This document shows, piece by piece, positions 1 through 4,815 of a stretch of DNA of 5,159 nt (position 1 is the first letter of the stretch; the number at the start of each line of letters is the position of its first letter). Position numbers and translations under genes: made by a program. Source of the DNA: Candidatus Methanomethylicus sp. (GTDB taxonomy: Archaea; Thermoproteota; Methanomethylicia; Methanomethylicales; Methanomethylicaceae); assembly GCA_028683025.1 (NCBI GenBank), contig JAJRAB010000073.1, positions 1 to 5,159 of the forward strand, written 5' to 3'. The notes under the pieces were generated by a model. The model searched no databases, had not been told where the DNA came from, and worked only from the letters and a program-made list of their open reading frames with translations.

Positions 1-596
1 ATCATTTTTATCGACTCAACTGCCAGATGAGCGCTTGTAAAATCAAGTATCCCAACATCGACGGCAGCGCCCTCTATTCCACCCTGTACGCACTTGCCTA
101 ACAATTCTTCCTTCAGAAGCCTGATTTTTTCTTCGGGATAGACTGCCGAAGGGTCCAGCGTTTGCAGAATTGCAAAGCGGATTCCCGTTTCTTTCATTAC
201 AGCGAGCTCTTCATCGGTTGTGCAGGTAGAAACGGAATTCACTCCGCATCTGCCTGTTATTCCGAGATCCTTGGCCCTTCTGTAGCCAGCAATCCTTGTC
301 TCCTCATTCAAGCCACCGATAAGAAGCGCATCATCCGTCATGTCAGCCAAAAAGTTAACATAATTCTCCATTGCGCAAGGCGTTTCAGCTATGATATCGA
401 CTGCCCTGTCAAGTCCTACTTTTCTTCCAAGAATGCAGATCGCTTTCATTTCCTTCTCCAGTCTTTGGCAGTCTACTTCGCCGTTTCTGTGGTCTTTTAC
501 CTTCTTGTCTCCTTTGTAGAACAGACTACCTATCATTACTGGTCTTCCTTGGACTCCAAAGGTTGTAGAGCCAAGTGCATAGGGAGGGGTTTTCAT
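1..596 (-). CDS. mtrH: MtrH-like methyl-pterin:corrinoid methyltransferase (C-terminus beyond window)
   Basis: Last gene of the minus-strand operon; 198 codons are visible and the 3' end lies outside the window (family members are about 300 residues). The protein has the MtrH layout of a pterin-binding TIM barrel: a glycine-rich start with IGSLFYKGD (residues 22-30), a strand VDIIAETP (66-73), ALLIGG (90-95), CGVNSVS (117-123) and AAVDVGILD (177-185). MtrH and its relatives move a methyl group between tetrahydromethanopterin or tetrahydrofolate and a corrinoid protein in the cytoplasm. The only neighbours are a corrinoid protein and a core MetE, not the membrane Mtr subunits, so this is probably a stand-alone MtrH homologue like those of methyltransferase systems in acetogens. 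Position 94 is Gly where I recall Asp in MtrH (LIDG). Start: the ATG lies one base after the upstream TGA, with GGAG four bases before it. Which pterin is used cannot be read from the sequence. Confidence 0.85.
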   Translation of the reverse strand, partial: MKTPPYALGSTTFGVQGRPVMIGSLFYKGDKKVKDHRNGEVDCQRLEKEMKAICILGRKVGLDRAVDIIAETPCAMENYVNFLADMTDDALLIGGLNEETRIAGYRRAKDLGITGRCGVNSVSTCTTDEELAVMKETGIRFAILQTLDPSAVYPEEKIRLLKEELLGKCVQGGIEGAAVDVGILDFTSAHLAVESIKM

Positions 597-597
597 A

Positions 598-1494
598 TCA
601 CTCCATCTCATCCTTCATTGCTTTCAAAGCTGCCACCATGGCCCTAAGCTTTCCTTTAGCAGAATCTCTCTCCAATGACCTCAGGCCGCAGTCGGGGTGC
701 ACAAAAGCGATATTATCAACGGTATATGCCTCAACGGCTTTTCTGATGGAGTTGATTACTTCTCCTACGTCTTCAACTGATCCATCCGTGGAGCTTACGC
801 TGCCGATACCCAGCCTCTTTCCGTAATCCTCCAATAACTTCCGTTCAACCGTGTCAAAATTACTAAGATTATCCTTGAATGCAAAGCTTAGGACATCTAT
901 GCCCTCAATTTTTACAATGTCCTGAAAAGAACCCCGCAGGTTACCACATACATGCAGAGATTTAGTTCCCTTTATTGACTCAGCTACCCTTTCCAAAGCC
1001 ATCTTAGCCATTTTCATGGGTGCACCAATCGAATAGCTTGGCTCATCAATCTGAAAGTTGAAAAACCCTTCTTTCTGGATCATTTCCGCTTCAATTGCAA
1101 GGGCTTCGGCAATATCCCTGTAGAGTGCCTCATCCCTAAACCCTTTGTATGGGGCAGTAGGAGCCAGCTCCGCAAAAAAAACCATTGTTACTGGGCCAGT
1201 CATTATGGCTTTAACCTCAGCCTTCGAGCCGGCGAGGGCTTTGGCATATTTTAAATCCGCTGGCAGTGGGGTCTCTTCGGGTGGCCTAATCCTGCCTATA
1301 ATCTGGGACCTGCCTTCCTCCACTTTAAATCCTGGAATGTGATCTGCAAAATACCCAACCATGTCCGTTTTGGTCTGGCCGTCGCTTATCACATCAATGC
1401 CCGCCTCGATCATATCTTCAACAGCTGTCTTGATGGCATCTTTTCCTTCACCCACAACTGGGTGGCTTCCAATAACTGTTGATTTGATCCTCAT
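598..1494 (-). CDS. metE: Core MetE-like cobalamin-dependent methyltransferase (likely methylcorrinoid:homocysteine)
   Basis: This 298-residue protein corresponds to only the C-terminal catalytic barrel of MetE, as in the short folate-independent methionine synthases of methanogens (MesA type). Visible motifs: VIGSHP (residues 7-12, homocysteine-binding loop), SDGQTKTDMVGYF (37-49), MTGPVT (98-103), FQIDEP (147-152, with the Asp that holds the homocysteine amine), HVCGN (181-185) and HPDCGL (266-271). His181, Cys183 and Cys269 are the expected zinc ligands; the fourth ligand, Glu in E. coli MetE 22 residues after the first Cys, is Ala205 here. Core MetE enzymes take methyl from a methylcorrinoid protein rather than from methyl-folate, and a corrinoid gene lies directly upstream: its TAA shares one base with this ATG. 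Product is most likely methionine; another thiol acceptor such as coenzyme M remains possible, since MtaA/MtbA are distant relatives with a similar zinc motif. Confidence 0.86.
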   Translation of the reverse strand: MRIKSTVIGSHPVVGEGKDAIKTAVEDMIEAGIDVISDGQTKTDMVGYFADHIPGFKVEEGRSQIIGRIRPPEETPLPADLKYAKALAGSKAEVKAIMTGPVTMVFFAELAPTAPYKGFRDEALYRDIAEALAIEAEMIQKEGFFNFQIDEPSYSIGAPMKMAKMALERVAESIKGTKSLHVCGNLRGSFQDIVKIEGIDVLSFAFKDNLSNFDTVERKLLEDYGKRLGIGSVSSTDGSVEDVGEVINSIRKAVEAYTVDNIAFVHPDCGLRSLERDSAKGKLRAMVAALKAMKDEME

Positions 1495-2132
1495 TATTGA
1501 CCGCCCAATTCCCTTGCCAGTTTTACGGCTGCGTTTGCATCCTTTCCATAGGCATCAGCATTGATCTCTGCTGCAACCTTGGGATTCATTGCTACCCCTC
1601 CGACCATGACCTTTAAACTTTTGTCATAGGTTCTGATGCGCTTAATTATCTCTGCAGCCTTTCTTGTATCTGAAGTAAGCAATACCGACAAACCCAAGAC
1701 TTTAGCTCCGCCTGCATCCTGCAGCATCTTTTCTGCTTTTTCAGGTGTAAGCATAATTCCGAGGTCTATGACCTCAAATCCGCCTGCAATTAACATTGCT
1801 GTAATTATGGTCTTGCCAATATCATGAGGGCCAGGTGATCCCATCGCCACTCTGATCTTTCCCGCTGTCTTTCCGTCTGGACTTGGCCTTACAAATGGTA
1901 TGGCTAATTTTAATGAATTTTTGGCCGCATTGGCAGCCCTCATGACCTCAGGTAGAAAAAGCTCCTTCTTTTCAAAAAGATCCCCTACTTCTTTCAACCC
2001 GTTGGATATTGTGTCAATAATCTCCCTTGGATCATATCCCTCAGAGAGGCATTGCTTTGTTATTTCGACCGCATCATCTGAATCCTGATTTACAATCATT
2101 TCTTTTAGCTTCTTGAGCTTCTCATTACTCAA
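1494..2132 (-). CDS. Corrinoid (B12-binding) methyltransferase protein, MtbC/MttC/MtgC family
   Basis: A 212-residue protein of normal family length. Residues about 1-85 form the helical cap domain (EVGDLFEKKELFLPEVMRAA region, 48-67) and about 90-212 the Rossmann cobalamin-binding domain. Binding motifs: GPHDIG (101-106) with His103 as the lower cobalt ligand, GLSVLLT (147-153) holding the Ser-x-Leu motif, VGGVAMN (177-183) and ADAYGKDA (192-199). The protein carries a methyl group on cobalamin between partner methyltransferases in the cytoplasm. The usual DxHxxG is GxHxxG here, so the Asp that normally tunes the axial His is absent. Start: TTG at 2132 is chosen because an in-frame TAA lies six codons upstream, GAGG sits 8 bases before the TTG, and the next in-frame ATG (residue 12) would remove part of the first helix. 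First gene of the operon with the MetE-like and MtrH-like genes, which define its probable methyl acceptor and donor. Confidence 0.93.
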   Translation of the reverse strand: MSNEKLKKLKEMIVNQDSDDAVEITKQCLSEGYDPREIIDTISNGLKEVGDLFEKKELFLPEVMRAANAAKNSLKLAIPFVRPSPDGKTAGKIRVAMGSPGPHDIGKTIITAMLIAGGFEVIDLGIMLTPEKAEKMLQDAGGAKVLGLSVLLTSDTRKAAEIIKRIRTYDKSLKVMVGGVAMNPKVAAEINADAYGKDANAAVKLARELGGQ

Positions 2133-2140
2133 TGCGAATT

Positions 2141-2144
2141 CCTC
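2141..2144 (-). promoter_or_regulatory. Ribosome binding site for the TTG-started corrinoid protein
   Basis: GAGG on the minus strand lies 8 bases before the TTG codon at 2132. It decides the start, since no ATG or GTG is available in frame between the upstream stop and residue 12. Confidence 0.6.
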
Positions 2145-2167
2145 TTATACTAATCATTGCTCTCTTC

Positions 2168-2175
2168 ATTTTTAG
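2168..2175 (-). promoter_or_regulatory. Candidate TATA box of the methyltransferase operon
   Basis: CTAAAAAT on the minus strand is the best A/T-rich box upstream of the corrinoid gene. It would place a start near 2145-2150 and leave a very short leader holding the GAGG site. The match is weak, and another start further upstream cannot be excluded. Confidence 0.3.
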
Positions 2176-2181
2176 CCAAAA

Positions 2182-2210
2182 GCAAAATCGGCAATCATTT
2201 CCGGCTTTGC
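2182..2210. repeat. Imperfect dyad at the centre of the divergent intergenic region
   Basis: Two 10-base arms, GCAAAATCGG and CCGGCTTTGC, match at 8 of 10 positions when inverted, around a 9-base spacer. The centre, near 2196, is almost exactly midway between the two divergent start codons and lies between the candidate TATA boxes. It could be an operator for a dimeric regulator serving both directions. The match is short enough to occur by chance. Confidence 0.35.
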
Positions 2211-2234
2211 CCCTACCCCTATAATCCGAAGCAG

Positions 2235-2241
2235 TTAAATA
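2235..2241 (+). promoter_or_regulatory. Archaeal TATA box for a leaderless ACT/serB transcript
   Basis: TTAAATA, preceded by the purine-rich CGAAGCAG that could act as a BRE, is centred 25 bases before the GTG at 2263. Archaeal TATA boxes usually lie about 25 bases before the transcription start, so the mRNA would begin at or beside the GTG. This agrees with the absence of any recognisable ribosome site before that codon. Confidence 0.5.
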
Positions 2242-2262
2242 GATTTTCCAAACATTTAAGCG

Positions 2263-2547
2263 GTGGCTAACTATCTGGTGCAGGTTTTGCCTGAGAAGTA
2301 CATCGTTATTACAGTCATCGGCCCCGATAGGTCTCAGCTAATTGCTGAAATAACGTCTGTAATTGCCGATTTTAATTACAATATTGAAGATATGGACCAG
2401 GTTGTTATGCATAACATTTTCATCCTCTCGCTTCTCGTAAATATTGCCCAAGATGTGGCGAACTATGAGCGACTCAGGAAGAAACTCCAATACAGATGCC
2501 AGGAATTGGGGCTCGAGGTGAATTTCTATTACGCGGGAGAAAAATAA
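2263..2547 (+). CDS. ACT-domain protein, UPF0237-like, possibly the N-terminal part of a split SerB
   Basis: This 94-residue ORF is one complete ACT domain: first strand YIVITVIG (13-20), turn PDRSQ (21-25), helix LIAEITSVIADF (26-37), NIEDMDQ (40-46), then a strand rich in Ile/Leu/Val, a second helix and a final strand ending LGLEVNFYY. ACT domains bind small ligands, often amino acids, and form dimers. The organisation follows the stand-alone archaeal UPF0237 family, but the usual DRPG ligand turn reads DRSQ here. GTG is the start: no ribosome site precedes it, and a TATA box is placed for leaderless translation. The next ORF, in the +1 frame, begins with a second ACT domain right where this one ends, so the two may have been one protein (ACT-ACT-HAD). 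The regulatory ligand is unknown; serine is a natural guess given the downstream phosphatase. Confidence 0.82.
   Translation: MANYLVQVLPEKYIVITVIGPDRSQLIAEITSVIADFNYNIEDMDQVVMHNIFILSLLVNIAQDVANYERLRKKLQYRCQELGLEVNFYYAGEK
2515..2521 (+). promoter_or_regulatory. Internal Shine-Dalgarno site for the ACT-SerB ORF
   Basis: GAGGTGA, a seven-base match to the typical archaeal 16S anti-Shine-Dalgarno end, lies within the 3' end of the first ACT ORF and 6 bases before an in-frame ATT at 2528. It also encodes Glu-Val in the upstream ORF, so its presence could be coincidental. Confidence 0.45.
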
Positions 2548-3463
2548 GCTGGTCCTTACAGCCGTTGGTCGAGATAGGCCTGGCATAGTTGCTTCCATTA
2601 CTGGAGTTCTTGGGCGCTTCCACGCTAATATAATAAAAACCCGTGCATCAACCATTTTTTCAAACCTTTTTGCAATAATAATGGTTGTGGACACTCAATA
2701 CGCAACTATTACAACCGCAGACTTGATTAACATATTGAAGCGGAGCTGCGACGGGATTGGCATGGCCTTGGCTGTGGAAAAAGGTGAGAGCTACAAGTGC
2801 GGGAAGAAGATCATTGTATTTGATCTCGATGGCACGCTGATTGACCAGGAAATAATTGAGGAGCTAGCAAAGGCTGCAGGCGTTTTGGAAGAGGTAAGGG
2901 CGATAACGCGGCTCGCTATGGAAGGGAAAATGGATTTCAGAAAAGCTTTGGAGGAAAGGGTAGGCTTGCTGAAAGGCTTGCCCGCATCCAAAATGGATGA
3001 CATTAGAGCGTCCATCAAAGTCCCCCTGAATGTTCAGGATTTAGTTCGTCACTTAAAAGATCTAGGTTTTACTATTGGAATTGTTACTGGTGGCTTTGAC
3101 TTTGTAGCTAACTCGGTGGGGAGCATATTGGGAGCCGATTATGTTTTTAGTAACCGACTAAGTTTGAAGGATGGAAAGCTAACTGGGCAAGTTGAAGGCG
3201 AAATGGTTGGGCCAGAGGCCAAACTGAAGGCAATAAAAAAGATATCCGATGATATGGGAGTAGGTCTTGAGTCGTGTGTTGCAGTTGGCGATGGCGCTAA
3301 TGACCTATTCATGATTGAAAGCGTTGGCCTTGGAATCGGTTTTAAAGCCAAAATGGTTGTAAAGGAAAGGGCACCCGGAGTAATAAATACGGATGACATG
3401 AAGGTACTCCTTGCTTTGATTGGATGTATTGACCTGAAAAATGACGTAGTCAACAGAATATGA
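2528..3463 (+). CDS. serB: Phosphoserine phosphatase SerB with N-terminal ACT domain (5' end unresolved)
   Basis: SerB hydrolyses O-phosphoserine to L-serine, the last step of serine synthesis, in the cytoplasm. Counting from ATT at 2528 (311 residues), residues 6-84 form an ACT domain with the intact GRDRPG turn (13-18), and about 93-300 form the HAD phosphatase. Catalytic motifs: FDLDGT (nucleophile Asp99, acid Asp101), VTGGF with Thr187, Lys232 in PEAKLK, and GDGAND with Asp255/Asp259. Order and spacing closely follow M. jannaschii SerB, which has DxDST and Ser where this protein has DxDGT and Thr. The first ATG in frame, at 2681, would cut off the first two-thirds of the ACT domain and is almost certainly internal. 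No ATG, GTG or TTG exists upstream in frame; the choices are ATT 2528 with a good ribosome site, CTG 2549 with GGGAG 9 bases before it, or a frameshift from the preceding ACT ORF. Function is firm, start is not. Confidence 0.88.
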   Translation: MTREKNKLVLTAVGRDRPGIVASITGVLGRFHANIIKTRASTIFSNLFAIIMVVDTQYATITTADLINILKRSCDGIGMALAVEKGESYKCGKKIIVFDLDGTLIDQEIIEELAKAAGVLEEVRAITRLAMEGKMDFRKALEERVGLLKGLPASKMDDIRASIKVPLNVQDLVRHLKDLGFTIGIVTGGFDFVANSVGSILGADYVFSNRLSLKDGKLTGQVEGEMVGPEAKLKAIKKISDDMGVGLESCVAVGDGANDLFMIESVGLGIGFKAKMVVKERAPGVINTDDMKVLLALIGCIDLKNDVVNRI

Positions 3464-3493
3464 GAAACAGATTGAACCTGCAAAAAAGGGTGT

Positions 3494-4690
3494 TTGAAAT
3501 TGCCGGTAGTTGCAGCCCGACAAGGACTGCCAATCCTCCTCAAAGACCCCATTCCTCATCTCTTAGTTGAGACCAAAAAAACAGTAATCCATGGGTGGCA
3601 TTTTGCGAAAGCATCAGGCAGGCGGGAATGCAGCTCAGAAAGGATTCTTATTAACCCTTACAACGGCTGTGCTATCGGTTGTCCCGCTTGCTATGCGCGT
3701 TCCTATCGAGGCCATTTTGAACGCTGGAATCGGGAGGGCATCATCACCGTCTTTAATGACATTGACCTAAAGCTAAAATCCGAGCTCTCCAGATTGCACT
3801 ATGCCTCCTGCGGCTATTTTTCGCCTATTACTGACCCATTCCAGCAACCATTGGAAGGGATGTATAACCTTGTTGAAAAATGCATAAACATTTTTTTGAA
3901 CCTGGATCTACCCGTAGAGTTTGTAACCAAAAATGGACCCTTTGTACCTGAGCGAATAGTGAAGCGGATGGCTGAACATCCCTATCACCACTGCCTAACA
4001 CAATTTTCTGTGCTCTCTCCTGATCCTGACAAGCAGAAATTTTTTGCACCATTGGGTGCATCGCCAAATCAGCAGCTTAGGGCATTAAGCCGTTCATCAG
4101 ATCTGGGATTATTTTCAGTAGTTAGGATAGATCCCATCATGCCAGGAATTACAGACTCTCCTAGCGATTTGGGATATCTTGTAGCTGAGGCAAAGCAAAA
4201 CGGCTGTTGCCATATTATCGCCAGCATTTGCGATCTAAACTCAAGGACAATAGCCGAGACCATGGATCATGTAAAGTCCTATAGTTTTGGGGCATACGAT
4301 CTCTGGCGCCGAATTTATACTGAAAGGCAAGGCGGCAGTCTTCATGCATCGCTAGAATACCGTCGAAGGATCTTCTCCCTCCTTAAGAACATATGCAGCA
4401 TCAACAAACTATCTTTTGCTTTATGCATGGAGTTCTCACATCATAATGGTCGGTACACTGGCTTGAATAAGGAATATATGACTTCTTTAGCGTGCGAAGG
4501 GTTGCCCATCCCAATGTACTGGCGAAACAAGCTTTCAGAGAAATTCCATCCAGTTGGTAATTGCAATGGTGTATGCCTTGACTGTTCCCAAAACAAAGAG
4601 ACACCTGCCTGCCATCAGGCTCTACTTAGCGAAGCGAAAGCTTTGAAATATTCAGACTATAAAAAATTACACCCATTTGATCAAGCTTAA
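3494..4690 (+). CDS. Radical SAM protein, SplB-like (COG1533 type), function unknown
   Basis: A 398-residue radical SAM enzyme. The cluster motif CX3CX2C is Cys59, Cys63, Cys66 within NPYNGCAIGCPACYAR, the signature style of spore-photoproduct-lyase-like proteins (NPYxGCxxGCxYCYAR). The aromatic residue usual before the third Cys is Ala65. The family landmark ITDPFQQPLE (112-121) and VEFVTKNG (141-148) follow, then a barrel strand VVRIDPIMPG (209-218). The C-terminus holds four more cysteines, 357, 361, 364 and 373 (CX3CX2CX8C), which may bind a second iron-sulfur cluster. Family members use S-adenosylmethionine to make a radical; the substrate of this one is not known, and a true spore photolyase role is unlikely. 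It lies 31 bases after serB on the same strand, so co-transcription is likely. Start: TTG at 3494 is the first start after an in-frame stop; TTG at 3500 is an equal choice and better spaced from AAGGG. No signal peptide or membrane segment seen. Confidence 0.85.
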   Translation: MKLPVVAARQGLPILLKDPIPHLLVETKKTVIHGWHFAKASGRRECSSERILINPYNGCAIGCPACYARSYRGHFERWNREGIITVFNDIDLKLKSELSRLHYASCGYFSPITDPFQQPLEGMYNLVEKCINIFLNLDLPVEFVTKNGPFVPERIVKRMAEHPYHHCLTQFSVLSPDPDKQKFFAPLGASPNQQLRALSRSSDLGLFSVVRIDPIMPGITDSPSDLGYLVAEAKQNGCCHIIASICDLNSRTIAETMDHVKSYSFGAYDLWRRIYTERQGGSLHASLEYRRRIFSLLKNICSINKLSFALCMEFSHHNGRYTGLNKEYMTSLACEGLPIPMYWRNKLSEKFHPVGNCNGVCLDCSQNKETPACHQALLSEAKALKYSDYKKLHPFDQA

Positions 4691-4712
4691 GGAAATCAAG
4701 CCGAGAGAAAGA

Positions 4713-4720
4713 ATAAAATA
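4713..4720 (+). promoter_or_regulatory. Candidate TATA box of the thioredoxin gene
   Basis: ATAAAATA, preceded by purine-rich GAGAAAGA, lies 32-39 bases before the ATG at 4752 in the 61-base gap after the radical SAM gene. It would start an mRNA near 4740, just before the ribosome site. Read-through from upstream is equally possible. Confidence 0.35.
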
Positions 4721-4741
4721 CCTTAACGCGCAGGGAATTTT

Positions 4742-4815
4742 AGGTGAGCTTATGCCTGATGATTTTGATCATGAGTTAGAACGTTTGAAAGCAAAGAAGC
4801 TTTTTGAGCTCACCT
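4742..4815 (+). promoter_or_regulatory. Inverted repeat that could mask the thioredoxin ribosome site
   Basis: AGGTGAGCT (4742-4750) contains the Shine-Dalgarno AGGTGA four bases before the ATG. Its perfect 9-base inverted copy AGCTCACCT lies at 4807-4815, in codons 19-22 of the thioredoxin. In RNA the two could pair across a 56-base loop and block initiation. The ribosome site itself is well supported; the pairing is a prediction. Confidence 0.4.

Noticed and set aside
162..647. Plus-strand 161-codon open frame
   Set aside because: It lies opposite the MtrH-like gene and the end of the MetE-like gene, both with clear family motifs; the translation resembles no protein I know.
2220..2225. 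TATAAT resembling a bacterial -10 box
   Set aside because: No convincing -35 element lies about 17 bases upstream, the gene set is archaeal in character, and the TTAAATA box at 2235-2241 fits the GTG start better.
2681..2683. ATG as the start of serB
   Set aside because: It falls inside the second ACT domain, after its first strand, helix and second strand, and the 130 bases before it translate into a clean ACT sequence in the same frame.
2338..2694. Minus-strand 118-codon open frame opposite the ACT genes
   Set aside because: It lies opposite two recognisable ACT domains, its translation shows no family, and it has no operon partner.
3139..3552. Minus-strand 137-codon open frame across the serB/radical SAM junction
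   Set aside because: It runs opposite the HAD catalytic motifs and shows no recognisable domain.
4677..4751. Upstream extension of the thioredoxin from TTG at 4677
   Set aside because: The frame is open, but it would overlap the radical SAM gene and ignore the AGGTGA site before the ATG at 4752; no homology is recognised in the extra residues.
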